Origin: Telmatobacter sp. DSM 110680 | Lineage (GTDB): Bacteria; Acidobacteriota; Terriglobia; Terriglobales; Acidobacteriaceae | Assembly (NCBI RefSeq): GCF_039994875.1 | Contig: NZ_CP121196.1 | Location: forward strand, 2,046,001-2,110,000 | DNA: 64,000 bases | Reading direction: 5' to 3' | Notes under the pieces: model-generated | Told to the model about the DNA's origin: nothing | The model's database searches: none | Seen by the model: the letters and a program-made list of their open reading frames with translations, nothing else | Made by a program: the position numbers and the translations under genes | In this document: piece after piece, positions 34,390 through 42,701 of the stretch | Position numbering within the stretch: the stretch's first letter is position 1 | How the letters are laid out: each line of letters begins with the position of its first letter

Positions 34390-34998
34390 CTAGCTGTGGC
34401 GGCGAACCCGTTCGAATCCCTTAGCGACAGCCGCAGCGGCTACCACTTTAAGCGCGTCACCCGGCAGGAAGGGAAGCACAGTCATGACAAAAGCTGTCTT
34501 GACCGAAGTGAGTGATCCGGCTCCGTGGGTCCACACCATTAGCCATGCGAAGCCGGAGAGCAGAATCAACACGTTGCCCACCGCAGCGCTGGCGAGTGCG
34601 GCTGAAAACCCACGTCCACTACGTCGCCAAAGGGAGGCGATCAGGGTTGCGGCCGCCGGATACGCCATGAGGTAGCCGCCCGTCGGTCCCAGCAAATGCG
34701 CAATGCCCGCACCGAAGACTAACCCGGGGGCAAACACCGGCAGACCCAATGCGCCTTCGAAAAGGTAAGCGCCAAGAGTTGCGGCGGCCAATCGCGGCGT
34801 CAGCAGCAAACCCAGCAGCAGCACGGCAAATGGCTGCAGTGTAAGAGGAACGGGGGTAAATCCGAGCGGGAGGGCGATGTGCGAGGACACCGCTACAAGT
34901 GCGCTACCACCCAGAATGACCGCACCTGTGCGTAGACCTTGCGAGACAGCAGAATTCGCGATCTCTGAAGTGAGCGGATTCGAAAGTCTGTTTTCCAC
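34390..34998 (-). CDS. bioY: Biotin ECF transporter substrate-binding protein BioY
   Basis: Membrane protein of 202 aa that captures biotin for uptake. Six hydrophobic segments and family motifs LPLGFTPVPLTLQPFAVLL, AYLFEGALGLPVFA and LLGPTGGYLMAYP. Starts at GTG 34998; its AAGGA site lies at the very end of the preceding 58-aa gene, so the two are likely co-transcribed. No bioM/bioN (ECF ATPase and transmembrane) gene is next to it; a solitary BioY or shared energising module is implied. Confidence 0.92.
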   Translation of the reverse strand: MENRLSNPLTSEIANSAVSQGLRTGAVILGGSALVAVSSHIALPLGFTPVPLTLQPFAVLLLGLLLTPRLAAATLGAYLFEGALGLPVFAPGLVFGAGIAHLLGPTGGYLMAYPAAATLIASLWRRSGRGFSAALASAAVGNVLILLSGFAWLMVWTHGAGSLTSVKTAFVMTVLPFLPGDALKVVAAAAVAKGFERVRRHS

Positions 34999-35007
34999 GT
35001 CTATTCC

Positions 35008-35184
35008 TTAATTTTCGGATTCCATGTCGGCATTTTCGGGCGCATCTACTACAGTTGCATCTCCTTTAGACGCGAGATGCTTGAGTTTTCTGCGTTGCCG
35101 GAGAATGTGACGCGCCACCCCTGCGGCCGCGAGCAGCAGCCCGACCATCGAAACCAACAGAGCGATGATTAACCAACGGATCAC
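35008..35184 (-). CDS. 58-aa single-helix membrane protein upstream of bioY
   Basis: Starts at GTG 35184: a hydrophobic helix (WLIIALLVSMVGLLLAAAGV) followed by a basic stretch (ARHILRQRRKLKHLA) and an acidic tail. The stop overlaps the bioY ribosome binding site, 9 nt before its GTG, which supports translation of both. No strong ribosome binding site is visible for the gene itself. Family unknown. Confidence 0.5.
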   Translation of the reverse strand: MIRWLIIALLVSMVGLLLAAAGVARHILRQRRKLKHLASKGDATVVDAPENADMESEN

Positions 35185-35271
35185 AGCCGAAGCTCAGGAT
35201 AGCAGATGGACGAAAAACTCCGGGCCGCGCGGGTTCCCGACGCAGTGCGCGAAAAAACTCATCCGACTCTG

Positions 35272-35610
35272 CTATTTCGACGGAGCAAGTGAGGCAAACA
35301 ACCATTCCAGGTAGGGTCCGCTGCCGTGTTCGACCGGAATAACCAGGAATTCCGGCAACCGGTAACTGTGCAACTCCCGCAGGCGCGCTTCCAGCGCTTC
35401 CAGTTTCTCCGAACTGGTTTTTAGCAGGATCATGGTTTCGGGTGCGGACTGGAGCTGATCTTTCCAGTGATAGATGGATTGCACCACCGGCAGCAGGGTG
35501 GCACATGCCACCAAGCGCTCCTCTACCAACGTGCGGCCAAGTTTGTTGGCTTCATCGAGGGTGCTTTCGGTGGTCAGGACGATGCGTGCCTGCGGATTCG
35601 ATTCGGGCAT
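35272..35610 (-). CDS. cutA: CutA1-family divalent cation tolerance protein
   Basis: 112 aa trimeric PII-like fold protein linked to copper tolerance in E. coli; its cellular role elsewhere is unclear. Motifs: IVLTTESTLDEANKLGRTLV, VACATLLPVVQSIYHWKD and LHSYRLPEFLVIPVEHG, all typical of CutA1. ATG 35610 has GGAGAAAGAA just upstream; a longer frame to 35670 adds 20 atypical residues. Confidence 0.92.
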   Translation of the reverse strand: MPESNPQARIVLTTESTLDEANKLGRTLVEERLVACATLLPVVQSIYHWKDQLQSAPETMILLKTSSEKLEALEARLRELHSYRLPEFLVIPVEHGSGPYLEWLFASLAPSK

Positions 35611-35836
35611 TTCTTTCTCCACGCGTCCAGTGTACGAAGCGAACCCCGCAGTTCCGATCACAATTTTCATTTCCCGAATCCAAGTGACCCATTTGCTGAA
35701 CCCTCATCCGGTATCCAGCGCGGCACTTTATTCTCCAACTTGCCGACTTGGCTCCGGTGTTGCAGTATGTTCCTTGCGGCTCGCGCATCCTAGTTCATAC
35801 ATTCTGCGGAGACCCTGCCGCACAGGAGATCGATCG

Positions 35837-37240
35837 ATGAGTTCAGTCATCAAATTTGGAACCTCCGGCTGGAGGGCCATCGTTGCCGACGAATTTACGC
35901 TGGCCAACATTCGCCTCGCGATTGCAGGCATTGCCGCATACGTCAAAACGCAGCCTGAACCACACCGGGTGCTGGTCGGTCGCGATCCGCGCTTTCTCGG
36001 AGAAAGCTTTGTAGCCGAGGCCGCCAAGATCCTCGCCGGCGCGGGAATCACCCCCATCGTCATTCCGGATGCTGCGCCTACGCCCGCGATTGCCTATTCT
36101 GTGCGCGCACTGAAGACATCGGGCGCGATCAACTTCACCGCATCTCACAATCCGCCGGAGTACAACGGCATTAAGTTCTCGACTCATGACGGTGCGCCGG
36201 CGCTGCCCGAGGTGACCAAGCAGATCGAATCGGCGATCAACGCTAACACTGAGGGCAAGATCCCCCACGCTGATCCTCCGGAGGGAGGATTTGAAACGGC
36301 CGACGTCAAGCCCGGCTTCCTGCACCGCCTGGGAGAACTTGTCGATCTCAAGACCATCGCCAAGTCGCATATCAAGGTCGTTTTTGATCCGTTTTGGGGA
36401 GCGGGACGCGGCTATAGCTGCCATATTCTTCGCGAGGCTGGAGTCGAGGTCGCAACGGTACATGACTATCGCGATGTGCTCTTTGGCGGACATGCCCCAG
36501 AGCCCGACGATCACCTGCTGGGAGACGCCAAGAAGAAGATGAAGGAATTCGGCGCCAAGATCTGTATCGCGACGGATGGCGACGCGGACCGTTTCGGCAT
36601 CGTCGACGAAGATGGCACGTTTATCCAGCCCAACTACATCATTGCGCTTCTCTTCGATTATCTCGTCGAAACGCGCGGTTGGAAGAATGGCGTAGCCAAG
36701 AGCGTCGCTACCACCAACCTGATCAATGCACTTGCGGACTACCACAAGGTGCCGCTTTTCGAGACGCCGGTCGGCTTCAAGTACATTGGCGAACTCATCA
36801 TCGCCGACAAGATCGCCATCGGTGGCGAAGAGTCGGCAGGGCTCACGATTCGCGGTCACGTTCCGGAAAAGGATGGAATTATCGCAGGGCTGCTGGTCAC
36901 GGAAATGGTTGCTGCCCGCGGCAAGAGCCTCGGCAAGCAACTCAAAGAACTGTTTGCCAAGGTTGGTTCCTTCTATCCCGTTCGCGAGAACTTCCACTTG
37001 ACCCCGGAACGGAAAGCCGCGTTCACTGAAGAATTGAAGAAGGATCCCGCTGAGCTTGGCGGCCGCAAGGTTACCCAAGTTGTGCGCACCGACGGTCTCA
37101 AACTGGTCCTGGACGACGGATCGTGGGTTTGTTTCCGCTTGTCGGGAACCGAACCTGTGGTCAGGGCTTACACCGAGGCGCGGGACGAGAAGGATATGGT
37201 CGCGTTGCGCTCGGCGGCCGAAAAATTTGTGCAGGGTTAA
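35837..37240 (+). CDS. Phosphohexomutase (phosphoglucomutase/phosphomannomutase family)
   Basis: 467 aa alpha-D-phosphohexomutase. Catalytic phosphoserine loop TASHNPPEYNGIKF, magnesium loop IATDGDADRFG, sugar-selectivity loop GGEESAGLTIRGH and phosphate-binding loop FRLSGTEPVVRAYTEA are all present. The sugar loop GEESAG suggests phosphoglucomutase-type use, but specificity cannot be proven. ATG 35837 follows CAGGAGATCGATCG; a frame open to 35474 is spurious and overlaps cutA. The ftsB-like gene starts 14 nt downstream. Confidence 0.93.
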   Translation: MSSVIKFGTSGWRAIVADEFTLANIRLAIAGIAAYVKTQPEPHRVLVGRDPRFLGESFVAEAAKILAGAGITPIVIPDAAPTPAIAYSVRALKTSGAINFTASHNPPEYNGIKFSTHDGAPALPEVTKQIESAINANTEGKIPHADPPEGGFETADVKPGFLHRLGELVDLKTIAKSHIKVVFDPFWGAGRGYSCHILREAGVEVATVHDYRDVLFGGHAPEPDDHLLGDAKKKMKEFGAKICIATDGDADRFGIVDEDGTFIQPNYIIALLFDYLVETRGWKNGVAKSVATTNLINALADYHKVPLFETPVGFKYIGELIIADKIAIGGEESAGLTIRGHVPEKDGIIAGLLVTEMVAARGKSLGKQLKELFAKVGSFYPVRENFHLTPERKAAFTEELKKDPAELGGRKVTQVVRTDGLKLVLDDGSWVCFRLSGTEPVVRAYTEARDEKDMVALRSAAEKFVQG

Positions 37241-37254
37241 TCCGTAGAGGCCGA

Positions 37255-37665
37255 ATGCAGCAGCCCAATCTGTTCAGTGAAAACAAGGAAGCGGCCAAAG
37301 AGCCGCTTCCGTTTCGTCAGCGCGTTCTTGAGTGGTTGCAGGAGGGTTGGCGGCCCGCAGGAACGGCACTGTCCGTCGTTCTCGCCCTGCTGTTTGCATG
37401 GAGCGTAATAAACGGTCGACACGGCTTGTCGACCTGGTATCAGCAGCGCAGTCAAGAAAAGCAGCTCAAGCAAGAAATCGACGATCTACAGCGTGAGAAT
37501 GCGCACCTGCGCACGCACGTAGACCGACTCAAGAACAATCCCGAGGCAATCGAGCATGAAGCCCGCGAGAAACTTCACTACGCCAAGCCCGGCGAGGTAA
37601 TCTACACGCTGCCCGCTGAGCCTCAAAGCCAGTCCGTGGTCCAACCCGGATCCACGAGCCGATAA
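37255..37665 (+). CDS. ftsB: FtsB/DivIC-family cell division protein
   Basis: 136 aa bitopic protein: a cytoplasmic head, one helix (GTALSVVLALLFAWSVING), then a coiled coil (QEKQLKQEIDDLQRENAHLR) and the family's short motif after it (LKNNPEAIEHEAREKLHYAK, then PGEVIY). FtsB-type proteins form a complex with FtsL and FtsQ at the septum. The Pro/Ser tail is variable. ATG 37255 lies 14 nt after the phosphohexomutase stop. FtsB versus an FtsL-like role is a fair guess from the PGE(V/I)x(Y/F) motif. Confidence 0.85.
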   Translation: MQQPNLFSENKEAAKEPLPFRQRVLEWLQEGWRPAGTALSVVLALLFAWSVINGRHGLSTWYQQRSQEKQLKQEIDDLQRENAHLRTHVDRLKNNPEAIEHEAREKLHYAKPGEVIYTLPAEPQSQSVVQPGSTSR

Positions 37666-37692
37666 CAGGCAAACAACACCTTCGGCAATTTG

Positions 37693-37735
37693 TTGCACCA
37701 GAGGGTCGCTGAATGATAGCGATCCTCTGGTGCAA
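37693..37735. repeat. Long perfect hairpin downstream of ftsB
   Basis: TTGCACCAGAGG-GTCGCT pairs with AGCGAT-CCTCTGGTGCAA: an 18-bp stem with one G-T pair and a 7-nt loop (GAATGAT). No T-run on either strand, so it is not a standard intrinsic terminator. It lies between the ftsB-like stop and the convergent secreted protein gene, so it may end or protect both transcripts. Confidence 0.65.
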
Positions 37736-37806
37736 TGCTTCGCCCGCCCTTCTGGATGGCTAGTCTGAAACGGACCGACGGCTCGCTTCAGACGGCATTC
37801 ATCGAA

Positions 37807-38430
37807 TTATCGATCATTCCTTATCGAATCCGTAGATGTTCCACGCACGACGCCGTGGATGGCCTGGGTCCCGAAATGTCCAGTTGCAGGCCCTGTGAAC
37901 ACCATCGTGATGTTCGAGTTCGTTACCGAGAAAGGAACATCGAGGCCGCCGGTGATGCAGACCTGCAGCGTCGAAGATGGCGGATTTGTCTCGAAGCCCC
38001 CATTGCTTCCGTTCCCCGTCAACAGGCTGACCGTTTTGCTGATTTGAAAGCCCATTTGAGTGGGCGTGGCGTATGCGGGACAGCCGTCCATGTTCCACGT
38101 GATCCTGGCATTCGTTACCTTAATGTGGTGCGTGTGAGGGCCCTGAAGAGGCTGTGTCGGATCGACTGCGCCGGTCGCAGTTTTCCCAAAACTGGACATG
38201 GTCATATCGGCTGAGAATTCCGCAGTGCCCATTTCCGGGTCGAGATCCATAGACCATTGACCATGCATTTCATATGGACTGCCTTTCACGGTAGTCAGCA
38301 AGGGAACATAGTCGTTGATCAGGCCCGTGAGGTGCACGGGTTTGTGCTCCTGCGCCAAAGCGCAGGTGGTTGCTGCCAAGAGAAGCAGGGATAGTGCGCG
38401 TATCACAGAAGCAGGGGATTTGCGTTCCAT
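37807..38430 (-). CDS. Secreted protein of unknown function
   Basis: 207 aa with a signal peptide (VIRALSLLLLAATTCALA) and a beta-rich mature part containing GLINDYVPLLTTVKGSPYEM, HGQWSMDLDPEMGTAEFSAD and two Cys (CPAYATP, LQVCITGG) that may pair. I do not recognise the family. A GGAGGT site precedes ATG 38430. Convergent with ftsB; 203 bp separates its start from the HTH-TolB gene. Confidence 0.75.
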   Translation of the reverse strand: MERKSPASVIRALSLLLLAATTCALAQEHKPVHLTGLINDYVPLLTTVKGSPYEMHGQWSMDLDPEMGTAEFSADMTMSSFGKTATGAVDPTQPLQGPHTHHIKVTNARITWNMDGCPAYATPTQMGFQISKTVSLLTGNGSNGGFETNPPSSTLQVCITGGLDVPFSVTNSNITMVFTGPATGHFGTQAIHGVVRGTSTDSIRNDR

Positions 38431-38633
38431 GGAGACCTCCAAGGCTGAAATTCATCTACGATGCCCGGTCACGATGAGACATTTCGACGGAGGTCTCAAG
38501 CAGCATAGTGAGGAATCCGCACCATTTCTTCTGTTTGCAGCTGAATGCAGTGCTTTGCTGTGTCCTTCACGCTACAATTTTGGTTCTCGAAGCTCGAAGC
38601 ACGCGGAAACCTCTTACTCGATAGGAGCGCAAG

Positions 38634-40685
38634 ATGGGTGAACCGTTCTCCGGCGCAATGCCATCGGCAAGCCCACCCGAGGACCGCCTGGATTCCTGGA
38701 AGGAGATAGCGGCCTACCTCAAGCGCGACGTGACGACCGTGCAGCGGTGGGAGAAGCGGGAGGGGATGCCCGTTCACCGGCACCTCCATGAGAAGACGGG
38801 ATCCGTCTATGCCTATCGTGAGGAGTTGGCCGCATGGGCCAGCGGAAGAAATCTTCGAGTAGCGCAAGAGAACGAAAACAGTCTTTCATCATCGATCCCA
38901 GCCGAATCCGCGCCATCTTTGGAGAAACAAGTAACTGCCCTCCGATGGAAACTCATCCTGTCGATGGCGGCATTGGCAGCCGTCGCACTGGCCATTTGCG
39001 CACTCTGGTTTCAGAGGACGGAGCGCTTCTGGCGAAGCCCTCTCACTGACGCCCGGTATCAGGCGGTGACGGACTTCGATGGTTTGGAGCAGGCCGCGAC
39101 CGTGTCACGCGACGGGCGCTTTGTGGCATTTCTCTCAAACCAGGACGGGCCGACCGACGTCTGGGTTACGCAAGTCGGCTCGGGTCAGTTTCACAACCTC
39201 ACCCACGGCAGCGCCTCGCAAGTCGTCAATCCGTCGGTGCGCGATCTGGGGTTCTCACCTGACGGATCTCTGGTTACGTACTGGATGCGCAAGCGGGACG
39301 GTTCGGGAACAGAGGACATCGGCGTCTGGGCTGTGCCAATGCTGGGTGGGGAACCACGGCCCTACCTGGAAGGCGTCGCCGAATTTGATTGGTCACGCGA
39401 TGGATCTCGACTCGCCTATCACACGCCCGGTCCAGGTGATCCGTTATTTGTATCGAACGGCAGTCGACTGCCGGCGGATCGGCCCATTTTTTCCGCGCCT
39501 GACGGGCTCCACAGCCATTTTCCGTTGTGGGACCCAGAAGGCAAGTTTATCTATTTCGTCCAAGGCACACTTCCAGACAAACTCGATATCTGGCGCATTC
39601 CGTCAGTTGGCGGTAATCCGGAACGAATCACATCGCAGAATACGCTCGTCAGTCATCCAGTCCTGCTGGATCATCGGACGCTCATGTACCTGGCATGCGA
39701 TCCCGACGGTTCGGGGCCGTGGCCCTATAGCATTGACGTCGAGCGCCGCATTCCCCACCGGTTGGCCGCTGGCCCCGAACGCTTCACATCACTGGCAGTC
39801 AGCGCGGATGGTCGTCGTCTGGTCGCGACGGTTGCGAGCCCGAAAAGAACGCTCTGGCGTTTGCGGCTTTCAGGCTCTAACGCCGAGGTTTCAGCAGCAA
39901 CTCCGATTTTGTTGACGACCGGCACTGGTTTCTATCCACGATTCGGTCTTGATTTCCTTCTATACGTTTCTGGGACGGGCACGAAAGAGAGCATCTGGAA
40001 ACTGGCTGACGGAACGAGCACGGAGTTGTGGAGTGCTGAGGGGGCGAGAGTCCTTGGGGGCCCTGCGATTTCTGCTGATGGGCGATTCATCACGTTTTCC
40101 GTTCGACAGCACGGAAAGTCTCTCTTGTACTCGATGCAGGCCGATGGCACGAACGCACGGATTGTCGTCGACTCGCTCGACCTTCGAGGATCTCCAGCAT
40201 GGTCGCCCGACGGCAAGTCGATTACTTCGGCGGCAATTGATCACGGAGTTCCGCATCTGTTTCGCATACCAGTCGATGGTCGTCCTCCCACTCTTATTGT
40301 CCGGGAGTATTCGGTCGATCCGACGTGGGCGCCAGACGGGTCTTTCGCGGTCTACTCAGGGCCCGACATCGGCACGACATTTCCGCTGCAGGCAGTCACG
40401 GCGGAGGGGGAATCTCGTCGCCTGCCATCGCTGACCCTGACGCGGGGGGCTCGGCGGCTCGCCTTCCTGCCGGGAGGACGAGAACTCGCGCTGTTAAGAG
40501 GCGATATTCAACACAAGAACTTGTGGGCCATCCATCTGGAAACTGGAACCGAGCGGCAATTGACCAACCTCCCCACTGATTTCAACATTCAAGACTTCGA
40601 CGTGTCCCCCGACGGCCACGAGGTCGTTTTCGAACGAGTACAGGACTACTCGCATGTGGTGCTGATTGACCTTGCCGGAAAATGA
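38634..40685 (+). CDS. Membrane-spanning HTH/TolB-propeller regulator
   Basis: 683 aa with three parts. Residues about 18-70 form an excisionase/MerR-like helix-turn-helix (SWKEIAAYLKRDVTTVQRWE, then KREGMPVHRH). A single membrane helix follows near 103-123 (LILSMAALAAVALAICALWF), then a large extracytoplasmic TolB/WD40-like propeller from about 140 to the end (repeats such as VSRDGRFVAFLSNQDGPTDVW and WSPDGKSITSAA). The layout implies a one-component sensor that reads a periplasmic ligand and binds DNA from the membrane, like CadC/ToxR but with a different sensor. Ligand and targets unknown. A TAGGAGCG site precedes the ATG. Confidence 0.82.
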   Translation: MGEPFSGAMPSASPPEDRLDSWKEIAAYLKRDVTTVQRWEKREGMPVHRHLHEKTGSVYAYREELAAWASGRNLRVAQENENSLSSSIPAESAPSLEKQVTALRWKLILSMAALAAVALAICALWFQRTERFWRSPLTDARYQAVTDFDGLEQAATVSRDGRFVAFLSNQDGPTDVWVTQVGSGQFHNLTHGSASQVVNPSVRDLGFSPDGSLVTYWMRKRDGSGTEDIGVWAVPMLGGEPRPYLEGVAEFDWSRDGSRLAYHTPGPGDPLFVSNGSRLPADRPIFSAPDGLHSHFPLWDPEGKFIYFVQGTLPDKLDIWRIPSVGGNPERITSQNTLVSHPVLLDHRTLMYLACDPDGSGPWPYSIDVERRIPHRLAAGPERFTSLAVSADGRRLVATVASPKRTLWRLRLSGSNAEVSAATPILLTTGTGFYPRFGLDFLLYVSGTGTKESIWKLADGTSTELWSAEGARVLGGPAISADGRFITFSVRQHGKSLLYSMQADGTNARIVVDSLDLRGSPAWSPDGKSITSAAIDHGVPHLFRIPVDGRPPTLIVREYSVDPTWAPDGSFAVYSGPDIGTTFPLQAVTAEGESRRLPSLTLTRGARRLAFLPGGRELALLRGDIQHKNLWAIHLETGTERQLTNLPTDFNIQDFDVSPDGHEVVFERVQDYSHVVLIDLAGK

Positions 40686-40753
40686 CCGTCTAGGTCAGCC
40701 GGAACGGCGGTCGGCAGAGGTGGATATCTTGCGAGTGGCTAGCGAGTTCGCTA

Positions 40754-41644
40754 CTAAGCATCATTCCGAGCAAACCACGCCACGCCGGCACCGGCCAGGG
40801 GGGCATTGTCGCCGAGTTCGGCGATGCGGACTTCGAACTTGGCGCCCTCGAGTTCAGTCTTCATCGCCGGCAGGAATAAGTGCGCAGACCGCGATATACC
40901 GCCGCCCAGCACGACCACGTCCGGTGCAAAGTCGGATAGGAGCCGCTTCAGTGCGACGCCGAGATTCTTGCCGAAGTCTTCGAAGACCGCAATCGAAACT
41001 GGCTCACCGCCGGTTGCGTAGTGGGCGATGGACGCTACTTCGCGCTCCTGCCCCTTCCGCTCTTTATATGCGCTCTGCAGCGCTCGCGTCGAAATCTTGT
41101 CCTCAACGATGCCGCCTTCGTAGGGGACATTCCATATCTCCCCTCCCGGCGGAACACCTTTGCCTTCGGTGACTACCTTGCCATCTACGGCAAAGCCTGA
41201 ACCGACTCCGGTTCCCAGCGTGAACACAACTACACGTTTCACACCCCGGGCCGCTCCCGCACCGACTTCGCCTAGCAGATAAGCTGCAGCATCATTCAGG
41301 AACCGCACCTGAGTTGTTTTCCATCCGAAACGAGTCGCCATTGCCTCACTCAGATTCACGCCATACAGGTAGGGCATTTTGTGCTTCATCCAACTGATGC
41401 CTTGCACGTAATCAAATGGGCCCGGCATCGCCAATTCTGCACCTTCGACTCCGTCAACGCCTTCGGAAGCCTGCTTCCCGAGTGAATAAAGCACCTCAAC
41501 GAAAGCCGCGCTTGTCTGCTCTTCGGGCAGGTTTGCCCGCACTACGGTGCCAAGACGAAAACCCTGCTTGTAGCAGACGGCTGCGGAGATATGGCTGCCT
41601 CCAACGTCATAGACCAACACACACGGCTCTTCTACGGCGCTCAC
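40754..41644 (-). CDS. ROK-family sugar kinase
   Basis: 296 aa from GTG 41644 (GAGGTGG upstream); a frame to 41737 adds 31 non-family residues. ROK features: phosphate loop VYDVGGSHISAA, the catalytic Asp in VRFLNDAAAYLLGE, the ATP segment VVVFTLGTGVGSGFAV and VVVLGGGISRSAHLF. The usual ROK zinc motif CGxxGCxE is absent, replaced by GEIWNVPYEGG, so zinc-dependent structuring is lost. Probably a glucokinase-like enzyme, possibly with another substrate. Convergent with the HTH-TolB gene. Confidence 0.8.
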   Translation of the reverse strand: MSAVEEPCVLVYDVGGSHISAAVCYKQGFRLGTVVRANLPEEQTSAAFVEVLYSLGKQASEGVDGVEGAELAMPGPFDYVQGISWMKHKMPYLYGVNLSEAMATRFGWKTTQVRFLNDAAAYLLGEVGAGAARGVKRVVVFTLGTGVGSGFAVDGKVVTEGKGVPPGGEIWNVPYEGGIVEDKISTRALQSAYKERKGQEREVASIAHYATGGEPVSIAVFEDFGKNLGVALKRLLSDFAPDVVVLGGGISRSAHLFLPAMKTELEGAKFEVRIAELGDNAPLAGAGVAWFARNDA

Positions 41645-41807
41645 TGCCCACCTCGCTTCGGAATCTCCAATATTGTAAGCGGGAGAGGCGCCGGTCTGAT
41701 TTGAACGAGCTGACGTCAGGTTTGCAGGGAAGTGCACGTCTATATGTTTTTACGGATCGTTGATGTTCGGCTCGAATTCCTCGACGGTATAGTGGAAGTT
41801 CATCGAC

Positions 41808-42701
41808 ATGCACCGACGCGCCCGGGTTCTGATCTGGATGATTTGTCTCTACTCGACTCAGCCGTTGCTGGGGCAGATGCCCTTTTACACCGACAATGCC
41901 GATGTCACTGATCAAGGCACCTTGCACTTCGAGTCCTTCAACGAATTCGACGGGCTTCAGTCTGCGCAGTTCCCCGATGTCCGCCAGAACACGGCCAATT
42001 TCAAATTCAACTACGGTCTGCCCCATGGTGTGGAACTCGATTTCGACGTTCCTTATCTCTCCATTTATCGCGCTCCTGGATCGCAGACCTCGGCGGGCTT
42101 AGGCGATGCCGATATGGGCGTGAAATGGAACTTTCTCAAGGCTCCCCGGCCACGCAGCCGTCCGGCCCTCTCCGCCAGTCTCTACATTGAATTCCCAACC
42201 GGCGATGCCGCACAGTCTCTCGGATCAGGATTGACTGACTACTGGCTCAACGTCATCGCCCAGGAACCTTTCTCCGACAAGACCAGGCTCAACGCCAACT
42301 TCGGGTATCTCTTCGCCGGAAACACCAGCACTGGAGTTCTTGGTATACAAACCACTCGCGGTCAGGTTGTCACCGGTGGGGTGTCGTTACTCCACGACTT
42401 TAACCCGCGCATTACGCTTGGCGCTGAACTCTACGGCGCCCTCGCTCTCGACAGCGGACTAGGAAAAGACCAGTTGCAGGCGCTCGCCGGCGGCCAGTAC
42501 TCTCTCAACAATCGCGTCGCCGTTACTTTCGGCCTGCTCGGGGGCAGCCACATCGCCAGTCCCAGGATCGGCGGACAAGTTGGCTTCGAGGTCGACTTTC
42601 CCCGTCGCCATGCTCCCGCAGGCAAACAGACTGCTCTTGATTCGCTTTCATCTCTACCAACACAACGGAGATCACCATGTCCTGTAAGCCCGAACTATTA
42701 A
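41808..42701 (+). CDS. Outer-membrane beta-barrel protein (phenol-degradation MetA-like)
   Basis: 297 aa, signal peptide (VLIWMICLYSTQPLLG) and alternating-hydrophobicity strands consistent with a porin-like barrel: NFKFNYGLPHGVELDFDVPY, GLGDADMGVKWNFL, SASLYIEFPTGDAAQSLGSG, RLNANFGYLFAGNTST, ITLGAELYGALAL. Style matches the 'MetA-pathway of phenol degradation' transporter-like family, whose function is not established. The C-terminal 20-25 codons overlap the start of the next gene (42677-42701), so the two are coupled. Confidence 0.72.
   Translation: MHRRARVLIWMICLYSTQPLLGQMPFYTDNADVTDQGTLHFESFNEFDGLQSAQFPDVRQNTANFKFNYGLPHGVELDFDVPYLSIYRAPGSQTSAGLGDADMGVKWNFLKAPRPRSRPALSASLYIEFPTGDAAQSLGSGLTDYWLNVIAQEPFSDKTRLNANFGYLFAGNTSTGVLGIQTTRGQVVTGGVSLLHDFNPRITLGAELYGALALDSGLGKDQLQALAGGQYSLNNRVAVTFGLLGGSHIASPRIGGQVGFEVDFPRRHAPAGKQTALDSLSSLPTQRRSPCPVSPNY

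Noticed and set aside
35843-37078. 411-aa open frame on the minus strand opposite the phosphohexomutase
   Set aside because: Shadow of a clear plus-strand gene with all four family loops.
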